Below are positions 49,557-57,572 of a DNA stretch of 64,000 nucleotides, in pieces. The position numbers were made by a program, and so were the translations under genes. The notes under the pieces were generated by a model. The model did no database searches and was not told the origin of the DNA. It worked only from the letters and a program-made list of their open reading frames with translations. Position 1 is the stretch's first letter. Every line of letters starts with the position of its first letter. Source of the DNA: Ignavibacteria bacterium RIFOXYC2_FULL_35_21 (GTDB taxonomy: Bacteria; Bacteroidota; Ignavibacteria; Kapaibacteriales; UBA2268); contig MHAY01000018.1 of NCBI GenBank assembly GCA_001804705.1, positions 1 through 64,000 of the forward strand. Reading direction: 5' to 3'.

Positions 49557-49930
49557 ACCCTAATCTCATCAATTTTTTTTAAACTGTTTTCTGTATATTC
49601 CAAAGTGCAAATCTTAAAGATATTGTTTAAATAATCAGGGTACCTGCCTTCAAGTTGAAATTTATTAACTTCAATTAAATATTCCTGTTGTTCTTGGTTT
49701 AAATTAACGGGTGTTTGAGATAGTAATTTCAATATATTATGAATTTTCGGTGGAATGTTGCTTTCATTATGCTTTACCCAAATTGCTTTTGAAATTTTCT
49801 CCAATACCAAATGTCCAAAGAATAAAGCCTGAACATAGTTTTTACCTTTTAAAAGAGAATAAACAGCCTTCCAATCCTCTTCTGCTGAATTTATCCAATA
49901 TTCAATATGTTCTTCTTTTGTAAGCATCAA
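49532..49930 (-). CDS. HEPN-domain protein (toxin of a HEPN/MNT pair)
   Basis: A 132-residue all-alpha HEPN protein. The core helix pattern EYWINSAEEDWKAVYSLLKG and YVQALFFGHLVLEKISKAI is typical. The canonical R-x4-6-H RNase motif is not clear; KHNESNIPPKIHN occupies its place. First gene of the minus-strand pair inserted between the mutase and CoA-transferase genes. Confidence 0.85.
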   Translation of the reverse strand: MMLTKEEHIEYWINSAEEDWKAVYSLLKGKNYVQALFFGHLVLEKISKAIWVKHNESNIPPKIHNILKLLSQTPVNLNQEQQEYLIEVNKFQLEGRYPDYLNNIFKICTLEYTENSLKKIDEIRVCLIKNLL

Positions 49931-50146
49931 TACAAAAATAATATAAATTTAGACATTTTGGTTACTAATAGCATTTACGAAGTTTTTTTTTATCGCAAGA
50001 TAATTAATTCTAATTCTAAAAATTCAAGTTTAATGTTAATATAAACCCTCATTTTCTATCTTTATCCTCTTTTTTTTCTTTAATTTCATTATTTTTGTTT
50101 ACATTCCTTTTTGGGTAGTTAGGTATTATTCGAATAATTTATAAAG
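49931..50146. other. Divergent promoter region between HEPN and CoA-transferase genes
   Basis: AT-rich 216-nt region with TTTTTTTTATCG and TTTTTTTTCTTTAATTTC tracts. Promoters in both directions are expected, but none matches a consensus well enough to call. Confidence 0.35.
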
Positions 50147-51364
50147 ATGGAAGCAAAAACTGTTTTATCGTTAGAACAAGCTCTGGCTTTGCCTTATGCA
50201 ACGCAGAGGTTTGTTCATCTTGGCTGGCGTGTTATCAGGATTGAATCCACTGTCGGCGGTGGTGACCCAAACAGGTATATAGGCTCTGACAAAGGCATAA
50301 AAGACCTGCACTCATATTTCATAGCACCGAATATAGGCAAGGAAGCTATCACAATCAATTTGAAAATTGAAGAAGGACAGGAACTTCTAAGAAAAGTAAT
50401 TAAGGAATTGAAAGTTGATATTTTTCTCTGCAACACACTTCCTATGCGATATAAACAGCTTGGTATTGACTTTGAAACACTGAAAGAAGCTAATCCTGAA
50501 TTGATATGGTGCGGGATTTCAGCCTTGGGTCCCGATTATCCTGATATAGCAGGATACGACCCTGCTTTGCAGGCGATGCTTGGTTGTATGCATCTGACAG
50601 GTGAACCTGACAGAGACCCAATGCTTTGCGGCATTCCTGTGGTTGACCTGAAAGCCGGTGATGAAGCTTTTTCGCAAGTCTTATTGGCACTTTTGGAACA
50701 AAAAGACCTCTCCCCAACCCTCTCCAAAGGAGAGGGAGAAGGAAATGGAAAGGAAATCTTTATTTCAATGGCTCAGTGTTTTACATCCTGGCTGATTACT
50801 GCTTTACCTGAACTTGCATTTAATCCCGAAGAGACTGGCAGATTTACACGTAGCGGAAATGAACATAGGAGTTTTATCCCATGCAATTGTTATTCAACAA
50901 AGGATGGCTATGTCTATCTTGCCATCGGGAACGACATCCAATGGGAAAAACTTACTAAAATCAAGGGATTTGAGCATACTGCAAAACCTGAGAGGAAAAC
51001 AAATGCCGGGCGTAATATAGATAAAGAAAATATATATGAAGATATCCGGCAGGGGACAAAATTGTACACCAATTCCGAATTTATTAAAGTTTGTGTTGAA
51101 AACAACCTTGCTGTTGCACCTGTAAATACCATCCCTGAAGTTGCTAATCTTGAGTTTGTTAAGAAAAATATGCTCAAAACAAAGTTGCCATTGGGAAAGA
51201 CTGTTGAATTGTTTACGGCACCAATAAATACTGATTTCTTAATGCAAAGAGACATGAATCTTGAGTTAGCTCCAAGACTTGGTGAACACAATGACAGTAT
51301 CTTCAAGGAAATAGGATTGAGCAGTGAGGAAATAGAAAAATTGAAAGAAGAAGGAATCATTTGA
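50147..51364 (+). CDS. Family III (CaiB/BaiF) CoA-transferase
   Basis: A 405-residue family III CoA-transferase. The probable catalytic Asp is Asp167 in PVVDLKAGDEAF; the family's SALGPDYPDIAGYD motif precedes it. Residues about 188-200 (DLSPTLSKGEGEG) are an in-frame dispersed-repeat peptide containing a 19-nt palindrome (50718-50736), placed at a likely surface loop after the catalytic segment. In context it resembles IaaL and would move CoA to 2-aminophenylsuccinate, with indoleacetyl-CoA as a plausible donor, releasing indoleacetate for hydroxylation. Confidence 0.88.
   Translation: MEAKTVLSLEQALALPYATQRFVHLGWRVIRIESTVGGGDPNRYIGSDKGIKDLHSYFIAPNIGKEAITINLKIEEGQELLRKVIKELKVDIFLCNTLPMRYKQLGIDFETLKEANPELIWCGISALGPDYPDIAGYDPALQAMLGCMHLTGEPDRDPMLCGIPVVDLKAGDEAFSQVLLALLEQKDLSPTLSKGEGEGNGKEIFISMAQCFTSWLITALPELAFNPEETGRFTRSGNEHRSFIPCNCYSTKDGYVYLAIGNDIQWEKLTKIKGFEHTAKPERKTNAGRNIDKENIYEDIRQGTKLYTNSEFIKVCVENNLAVAPVNTIPEVANLEFVKKNMLKTKLPLGKTVELFTAPINTDFLMQRDMNLELAPRLGEHNDSIFKEIGLSSEEIEKLKEEGII
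50718..50736. repeat. Intragenic palindrome in the CoA-transferase gene
   Basis: CCCTCTCC-AAA-GGAGAGGG, an 8-bp stem with 3-nt loop inside the coding frame. It is part of a widespread dispersed repeat and encodes PTLSKGEGE. Confidence 0.85.
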
Positions 51365-51436
51365 TATAAATTCTGATTTGATAATTGATAATTGTAAATT
51401 GAAAATTCTGAAATTGAAAAATTATTGATTTGATAT

Positions 51437-53962
51437 ATGAGCAAATTCAGGGAAATTGTTGAGGCTCCGCCGGGAACCAAATTCATTCTTCAAGGCAATG
51501 AAGCATTTGCACTTGGTGTAATTCATGCCGGATATCATGCGGCTGACGGTTATCCGGGTACTCCAAGCACTGAAGTAATTGACAGGTCCTTAGCTTATGT
51601 ACAGGATAAAATCAAAGTTGGGTGGTCAGTGAGTGAAGCGGTTGCGGTTGCAGTTGGCTTAGGCCATGCTATTGCGGGTTACGACGTAGTCGTTACAATG
51701 AAAATACCCGGTGTATTTCAGGCAGCGGATGCGATTTCATCTGCAGCATTTTTCTCAGGTGATGCAGGTGCTTTGGTGATTTTCGTTGCCACCGATTATG
51801 TTCCCTCAAGCACACAGCATGTAATTGACCCGAGATATTTCTTCTCCTCAATTTGTGTTCCTATATTAGAGCCGCGGGACCATCAGGAAATGTATGATAT
51901 AGCCGCTACTGCGGCAGATATTAGTAAAAATTTTAGAACACCAGTTGTAGTTCTTGCATCGGGAATGTTGACTCATTCGGAAGGATTAGTAACATTGAAG
52001 AAACAAAGGATAATCGAGCCAAAAGGTTTACCAAAAAATATGACTGACTGGATGTGCCTTCCTTTTATTGCAAGAAATAATTATGACAGGGTGATTCGTG
52101 ATAGGTTACCCGCTATAGCTGCTTGGGCTGAGGATTCTAACCTTGTTAACATAACCAAAGGTACAACCGAATGGGGAATAATTACCTGTGGTATAAATGA
52201 TATAGTAGTTAGGGAAGCACTTCAATTAGTGAATGTCAAAGCACCAATTCTATCCTTGGGCAAAACAAATCCTTTACCAATTAAAATAATTAAAAAATTC
52301 AGGGATAATGTCAAAGGAAGAGTATTTGTTATTGAAGATGGGTACAGGTTTTTGTGGGAGAAAATTACTTTTATGGGGATTGATGTAATTGGAAAAGAAG
52401 AGACAAGCACAATTACCGAATGGACTCCCGATAGAATTTTGGAATTTCTTTCTTCTCATTTGAAAGATTTTGAATTTAAACCTAAAAGAACGAAAATTGA
52501 CATTAAGCCAGTTGCAAGGCCTCCTTCAATCTGTCCGGGATGTCCTTACAGAGCACTAGCAGTGACGATTAATAAATTAAAGCGGAAGAAACTATTATTT
52601 GCTTCGTTTGGTGATATCGGCTGTTCGACATTACTATATTTTTTCAATGCCCTCGATACCGTGCTTTGTATGGGTGCTTCCGACTCTATGAGGCAGGGTT
52701 TCGTTATGTCCCGTCCTGATATGGCAGACAAGGTTATCAGTATAATAGGCGATTCGACTGAATGTCATAGCGGCTTGGATTCGACGAGAAATGCAATTTT
52801 CAGAAATGTTCCCGGTGTGAAAATAATCCTTGATAACAGAATAACTGCGATGACCGGGGGGCAGCCGGCACCGAGTTCACCGATTAATTTAGCCGGCTTT
52901 AAGCACAACTTTAACCTGAGAAAGGCTGTTGAAGCAGAAGGATGCAGGACAGTAATCCTGGATGGATATAATCTTAAACAAATTGAAGACGAGCTAAGAA
53001 ATTCTCTCCTACTTGCAAAAGATGGAATCTTTTCTGCTTTAATTATTGAAGGGGATTGCATAAATGAGGTTCCGAAAGAACGGACTATTCCAAGGCTTGA
53101 AATAGATTATAATATATGCGTGAATTGCGGTATATGCAATATTTGTACAGGAATTGAACTTGACGAAAATAAAAAGCCATCATTTACTGTGTTTTGTACA
53201 GACTGCGGCTCATATGAGCAGGTGTGTAAACAGATTTGCCCAATTGATGGAGCTATTGTACCAAAAAAGGAAAAGAAAAGAGAAACAAAAAAATCAAAGC
53301 CAACTATTCCTGAGCATATTTATGAGATGAAGGGTTCAATTGCAAAAAAATCACTGCCTGATTCAATAAGAGTTGCTATCAGAGGAATCGGGGGCCAGGG
53401 AAATTTGTTTTTCGGAAAAGTGCTTTCTGAATTAGCATTAAGAACACCTTATTCAAATACTCATATTGTAAAAGGCGACACTCATGGAATGGCTCAACTT
53501 GGCGGACCTGTAATTTCGGTTTTCTGTTGCGGTGATGTTTATTCTCCGGTACTGGCTCCAAATTCTGTGGATATTTTAGTTGCTATGGAAATTAATGAGG
53601 TTTTGAGGCCCGGATTTATTGACCTGCTGAAACCAGACGGAACATTAATATTTAATGATTTTTCTGCTTTGCCGGTTAATACAAAAAAAGGAGATTATCC
53701 TGAATTTAAGCAAATCAAAAATGGATTGAAAGGTTATAACGTAGTTATTGCCGATTTCTATAAAGCTGCAAAAGAACTTGGAGATATTAAAGGCATAACT
53801 GCTAATGTTGTGGCTATAGGACTATTGTCAACCATAAAACCATGCAGTTCCATTCCTCTTGAATTATGGATGGAAGCCCTATCATCCATTTCACCGAATG
53901 AGACTGCAAGAGATGCTAATATCTCGGCGTTTCTGAAAGGCAGGGAGATTCATCAAGCCTGA
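51437..53962 (+). CDS. iorAB: Indolepyruvate:ferredoxin oxidoreductase, IorA-IorB fusion
   Basis: An 841-residue fusion. Residues 1-545 are IorA-like: pyrimidine domain with DGYPGTPSTEV, TPP domain with GDSTECHSG (about 438) and NAIF...LDN. Residues about 555-610 are a ferredoxin segment (CVNCGICNIC and CTDCG...CKQICP); the first motif has an atypical spacing. Residues about 644-841 are IorB-like (IRGIGGQGN). The enzyme oxidatively decarboxylates aryl pyruvates to arylacetyl-CoA and reduces ferredoxin. In this pathway it would give indoleacetyl-CoA. IorA and IorB are usually separate chains. Confidence 0.93.
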   Translation: MSKFREIVEAPPGTKFILQGNEAFALGVIHAGYHAADGYPGTPSTEVIDRSLAYVQDKIKVGWSVSEAVAVAVGLGHAIAGYDVVVTMKIPGVFQAADAISSAAFFSGDAGALVIFVATDYVPSSTQHVIDPRYFFSSICVPILEPRDHQEMYDIAATAADISKNFRTPVVVLASGMLTHSEGLVTLKKQRIIEPKGLPKNMTDWMCLPFIARNNYDRVIRDRLPAIAAWAEDSNLVNITKGTTEWGIITCGINDIVVREALQLVNVKAPILSLGKTNPLPIKIIKKFRDNVKGRVFVIEDGYRFLWEKITFMGIDVIGKEETSTITEWTPDRILEFLSSHLKDFEFKPKRTKIDIKPVARPPSICPGCPYRALAVTINKLKRKKLLFASFGDIGCSTLLYFFNALDTVLCMGASDSMRQGFVMSRPDMADKVISIIGDSTECHSGLDSTRNAIFRNVPGVKIILDNRITAMTGGQPAPSSPINLAGFKHNFNLRKAVEAEGCRTVILDGYNLKQIEDELRNSLLLAKDGIFSALIIEGDCINEVPKERTIPRLEIDYNICVNCGICNICTGIELDENKKPSFTVFCTDCGSYEQVCKQICPIDGAIVPKKEKKRETKKSKPTIPEHIYEMKGSIAKKSLPDSIRVAIRGIGGQGNLFFGKVLSELALRTPYSNTHIVKGDTHGMAQLGGPVISVFCCGDVYSPVLAPNSVDILVAMEINEVLRPGFIDLLKPDGTLIFNDFSALPVNTKKGDYPEFKQIKNGLKGYNVVIADFYKAAKELGDIKGITANVVAIGLLSTIKPCSSIPLELWMEALSSISPNETARDANISAFLKGREIHQA

Positions 53963-53987
53963 GTGTTGAATGTTGAGTGTTGAGTTG
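53960..53987. repeat. GAGTGTTGAG-type repeat after iorAB
   Basis: GAGTGTTGAATGTTGAGTGT units start at the stop codon and are followed by an AAAATTGA unit. Confidence 0.55.
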
Positions 53988-54023
53988 AAAATTGAAAAAT
54001 TGAATTTAGTAATTTTTTGGATT

Positions 54024-54087
54024 ATCGCGTAGCGATTATATATCAGTAGTATATAATTTTCTGCATCCACTCTTATCCCTTAGGGAT
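54024..54087 (+). repeat. Two-hairpin interspersed repeat, copy 7
   Basis: ATCGC-GTA-GCGAT (54024-54036) and ATCCC-TTA-GGGAT (54075-54087), with TTATATATCAGTAGTATAT between. Another copy with swapped but paired stem bases. Confidence 0.75.
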
Positions 54088-54224
54088 TATATTAATAAAT
54101 ATAGAGTGTTGATACATTTTTCAATAAGAAAATAAAGATTGGAATTTTAATATAAAAAGTATAAATTATTTTTTATTTTTATTGATAAACAATAATAGAA
54201 TATTTTATCAATTGGGGAACTTAA

Positions 54225-54737
54225 ATGTTGAAATCCGGTTCTTATATAACACAGCAGGGATGGCAGAAAATCAACTCTAACGTTAACGGCACACCGGTTG
54301 AAGTTTTCATTCCACAATCAATGCTCTTAATTGACCTGATTCGTGATGTATTAAATCTTAAAGGAACAAAACCCGGATGCCTCGAAGGTGAATGTGGAGC
54401 ATGTACAGTTCTGTTAGATGGTAAAGCTATTAATTCCTGCCTTTACCTTGCTATTAATATTGATGGCAAAAAATTGACGACAATAGAAGGCTTATCAACA
54501 ACTGAAAAACCGTTAGACATAGTACAGGAAAAAATGATAGAGCATGGAGCGGTGCAGTGTGGTTTTTGCTCTCCAGGTATGGTAATGTCCATCAAAGCAT
54601 TTCAAAATGAATGTGAATCTAATCCCAATATCGAAAGGGATTCCGAAGCTATAAAAAAAGCAATAGAGGGCAATTTATGCAGGTGTACGGGATATGTAAA
54701 AATCATTGATGCTGCTGAGGATTTGCTTTCAAAATAG
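54225..54737 (+). CDS. Molybdenum hydroxylase small subunit, 2x[2Fe-2S]
   Basis: A 170-residue xanthine-oxidase-family small subunit. The plant-type [2Fe-2S] motif CLEGECGACTVLLDG (about 47-61) and the second cluster CGFCSPGMVMS and NLCRCTGYVKI are intact. It passes electrons from the molybdenum centre to the FAD subunit. The cognate large and FAD subunit genes follow at 57573 and 60640 but are separated by accessory genes. In context it would form an indoleacetate 2-hydroxylase. Confidence 0.93.
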   Translation: MLKSGSYITQQGWQKINSNVNGTPVEVFIPQSMLLIDLIRDVLNLKGTKPGCLEGECGACTVLLDGKAINSCLYLAINIDGKKLTTIEGLSTTEKPLDIVQEKMIEHGAVQCGFCSPGMVMSIKAFQNECESNPNIERDSEAIKKAIEGNLCRCTGYVKIIDAAEDLLSK

Positions 54738-54838
54738 AGTATTGAGTTTTGAGTGTTAGATATTAAGCAATTGAGTAGGGGTTTAAAATTTTAAACCCCG
54801 ATAAAAGATGAAAATTGAAAATTGAAAATTTATTTATT

Positions 54839-55117
54839 ATGTTATATTTTGAGTGGCATAGGGAAAAAGAGTATTTGAATATTAAAAAGCATAATGTAAG
54901 TTTTAAGGAAGCACAAACTGTTTTTGAAGACCCGTTAGGTATTTACAAACCTGATTATGTCCATTCAATAGGAGAGGAACGCTCTTATTTAATCGGTAAT
55001 TCTAATAAAAATAGATTAATAGTAGTTTCGTTCACCGAAAGAGCTGATAAAATAAGAATAATATCAGCAAGATTAGCAACAAAAAATGAGAGAAAAATAT
55101 ATGAAAAACGAGGTTAA
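54839..55117 (+). CDS. brnT: BrnT-family toxin
   Basis: About 92 residues from the ATG at 54839, which is where family homology starts (MLYFEWHREKEYLN). An upstream ATG at 54815 would add eight repeat-encoded residues (KIENLF...) and is less likely. The KHNVSFKEAQTVFEDP motif and the C-terminal RIISARLATKNERKIYE are classic for BrnT ribonucleases. Overlaps brnA by 32 nt. Confidence 0.93.
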   Translation: MLYFEWHREKEYLNIKKHNVSFKEAQTVFEDPLGIYKPDYVHSIGEERSYLIGNSNKNRLIVVSFTERADKIRIISARLATKNERKIYEKRG

Positions 55118-55328
55118 AATATTAGATACACCATGTGATTATCTTGATGAGGATATTCCAAAGGAAATTGACTTTTCAGATGGTAATCCTAATCCTTTTG
55201 TTCAACGGAAAAAAGTCAAAGTCGAACTTGAACCTGATGTAGCAGATGTGTTCTCTAATTCTAATGAAGTAAATAATGCATTGAGGGTTCTCATGCGTTC
55301 CGCAAAAAAAATTAAGGCACTGTTATAG
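55086..55328 (+). CDS. brnA: BrnA-family antitoxin
   Basis: An 80-residue protein following brnT with a 32-nt overlap; an ATG five codons in (MKNEVK) would reduce the overlap. The acidic linker (DYLDEDIPKEIDFSDG) and the C-terminal ribbon-helix-helix-like VKVELEPDVADVF...LRVLMRSAKK identify it as the antitoxin and DNA-binding autorepressor. Confidence 0.85.
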   Translation: MREKYMKNEVKILDTPCDYLDEDIPKEIDFSDGNPNPFVQRKKVKVELEPDVADVFSNSNEVNNALRVLMRSAKKIKALL

Positions 55329-55437
55329 ATGGTTTTAGATGTAGAATATTGAGTGTTGAATTGTAGTGGCTGAAAATTTTCAACCCAATTGATAATTGAA
55401 AATAGTAAAATTGAAAATAAATTTAAACGGAGGTTAA

Positions 55438-56193
55438 ATGAGTTCAGGGTTTAATATACGGGCTTTGCTTGTGTCAATAATCGTAGGTACAATAGTAGTT
55501 TTGTTATTTTCGTGGGCTTCAGGAAGCCAGTTTGATACATCTCTTTTTCCCGTATTGGCGATGCTCTCGGGTTTTATCATTACAGGGTTCATTATAGGTA
55601 TTATAACCAAAGGTATCACTATTATCGAACCGGGCTTAGGTTCAATAATAGTTGCATCAATTACATATTTTATTTTACCATCATTGCAAATCAAAGGTTT
55701 TACTGAGATTACTCAAGATACAGACTGGATAATTATTTTGATGAACGGAGTTGTTTTGACATTCTTAGGTGCTTGGCTTGGAGAGATGTTTCAGCACGGT
55801 GACATTAGAAAAGAAGAAGATAAATCCCTCTCATTTCATTGGGGCTGGGTATTTGCAGGTACGGTTTTCGGTATCCTGGTTAGCATAGTAATTGCCATCA
55901 TTGTTAATCTGATTGTTGGAGATGAGCCTTTTTATTTTATTATTCCATTCTTTGTGGGATTGTTTTTTACCGGGATAATGGTTGGTATGAAATCACCTGG
56001 TATAACAATCAAAGAAGCAGGTTTGTCAGGCTTTTTAACGATAACAATTTTAACTTCTATTGTTCGCTTAACATTGGTAACAGAAATTGAGTTTGAATAT
56101 ATAATTCTTGGGTTGGTTCTTGGCTATGTAGTAGCAATGCTCGGAGGTTTTGCAGGCGAGAAATTGCAATCTAGAAAAGAAAAAAAAGCCTAA
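55438..56193 (+). CDS. Integral membrane protein with internal duplication
   Basis: A 251-residue protein with about eight hydrophobic helices. The two halves are internal repeats: FIITGFIIGIITKGITIIEPGL (about 41-62) parallels FTGIMVGMKSPGITIKEAGL (about 178-197). A GGAGG site lies 6 nt before the ATG. It resembles small DUF5518-type membrane proteins. No connection to the molybdenum hydroxylase genes around it is evident. Confidence 0.7.
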   Translation: MSSGFNIRALLVSIIVGTIVVLLFSWASGSQFDTSLFPVLAMLSGFIITGFIIGIITKGITIIEPGLGSIIVASITYFILPSLQIKGFTEITQDTDWIIILMNGVVLTFLGAWLGEMFQHGDIRKEEDKSLSFHWGWVFAGTVFGILVSIVIAIIVNLIVGDEPFYFIIPFFVGLFFTGIMVGMKSPGITIKEAGLSGFLTITILTSIVRLTLVTEIEFEYIILGLVLGYVVAMLGGFAGEKLQSRKEKKA

Positions 56194-56293
56194 CAAAGTG
56201 TTAGTTTTAAGTGTTAGGTGTTGAATTTTGAATTGTAGGGGCTGAATATTTTCAGCCCAATTAAAAATTTTAAAATTGAAAATTTAGGTAATT

Positions 56294-56569
56294 ATGCCTG
56301 TTACGCAACAGCAAATAGATAAAGCGGTAGAAATCGCAAAAGAATATGGTGCAACTAAGGTTCTTCTTTTTGGGAGTGCCCTCGAAGACCCGGAGAATGC
56401 TAATGATTTGGATATTGGAGTATTAGGAATACCGGATGATAAGTTTTTTCAATTTGGTGGCGTTCTTGAAAATATCATTATTAAGAATGTAGATGTTGTT
56501 CCATTAAATAACAAATCTCTCTTTATTGAATACATTAAAAAACACGGGAAGTATATTTATGAATCTTGA
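56294..56569 (+). CDS. Orphan MNT-type nucleotidyltransferase
   Basis: A 91-residue nucleotidyltransferase-fold protein with LLFGSALEDPENANDLDIGV (GS...D-x-D, about 25-44). There is no HEPN gene next to it; the next gene encodes a lipoprotein. It could be the survivor of a lost pair or act on a partner elsewhere. Confidence 0.8.
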   Translation: MPVTQQQIDKAVEIAKEYGATKVLLFGSALEDPENANDLDIGVLGIPDDKFFQFGGVLENIIIKNVDVVPLNNKSLFIEYIKKHGKYIYES

Positions 56570-56626
56570 TGATTTGAAGGAGAATATTTAATCATTACTG
56601 TTTTATAAACATTTCAGAGTTAGGTT

Positions 56627-57514
56627 ATGAAAAAGATTATTTTTTTCATAAATATTGTTTTTTTATTAATTGTTTGTGGTTGCCAATCTTCAAGATTTGC
56701 TCAAGTTGATATAAGACCTGATTTTAATAAAGATAGTTTAAAAATAAAAAAAGCATTTGTTATAACTCATATTGAACCAATTTATTCAAATAATAGTAAT
56801 TATGAATTTCATAAAATAATTGGACAGACTATTTATCAAGAACTTGGTAAACATTCCATTTCCTATTTAGATGATATTGAAAGAAGAAATTTATTAAATG
56901 AATTTAAAAATTCTTATTCAATTGATTCTAATTTTATTTTATTATGCAAGCAAAATGAAATTGATTATATTTTTTATCCTAGTTTTAAATTATTCTCAAA
57001 TAATATTGACGGAGGAATTATTTCATTTAATAAATATCATGTTGCAGGGAAAATAAAAATTTTTTCAATTGATAGCAATTCTTTTATTGGAGAAATAAAT
57101 ATTGGAGCAAGCCGACAAATTCCAAGAGGGATTATAACTACATTTGGTTCAATTGTTTCAGTTGGAGAAATATTTTTAAAAGGACAAACCAATTATGGCC
57201 CATATATTATTGGACTGGGATTATTATTGGATTTAATAAATTTAACTCAATCTTCTGAAAAAATATGGCAAGGTTTATTAAAAGATGCAATTGTTAGTGG
57301 ATTTAATAAATTCTTTGATAATAATAAAATTGATATTTCTAAAAAAGACTTGTTAAAAAAAGGAATGACTATAAATGAAATTGAAAGCATTATTGGAACT
57401 GGAAAATTAGTAAGTAAAAAATATAATAATGAAATATATGAATGGGAAGATGAAGGTAATAGAGTGATAATTATTTTTAATGATGGTATTGTTGTAAAAA
57501 TATCTTATAGATAA
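56627..57514 (+). CDS. Lipoprotein with C-terminal SmpA/OmlA-like segment, unknown function
   Basis: A 295-residue lipoprotein: signal peptide ending at a lipobox with Cys19 (LIVCGC), a GNA1162/CsgG-like middle domain (about 30-225) and a C-terminal segment (about 245-295) with KGMTINEIESIIG...YEWEDEGNRVIIIFNDGIV, the pattern of SmpA/OmlA-type domains. Very AT-rich codon use compared with the flanking catabolic genes, so it may have a different origin. It interrupts the molybdenum hydroxylase genes. Confidence 0.7.
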   Translation: MKKIIFFINIVFLLIVCGCQSSRFAQVDIRPDFNKDSLKIKKAFVITHIEPIYSNNSNYEFHKIIGQTIYQELGKHSISYLDDIERRNLLNEFKNSYSIDSNFILLCKQNEIDYIFYPSFKLFSNNIDGGIISFNKYHVAGKIKIFSIDSNSFIGEINIGASRQIPRGIITTFGSIVSVGEIFLKGQTNYGPYIIGLGLLLDLINLTQSSEKIWQGLLKDAIVSGFNKFFDNNKIDISKKDLLKKGMTINEIESIIGTGKLVSKKYNNEIYEWEDEGNRVIIIFNDGIVVKISYR

Positions 57515-57572
57515 ACATTTAAATAATATTAAGAAGTTTTTGGATTCAATTTGATATTCTTAGTTAGAATCT

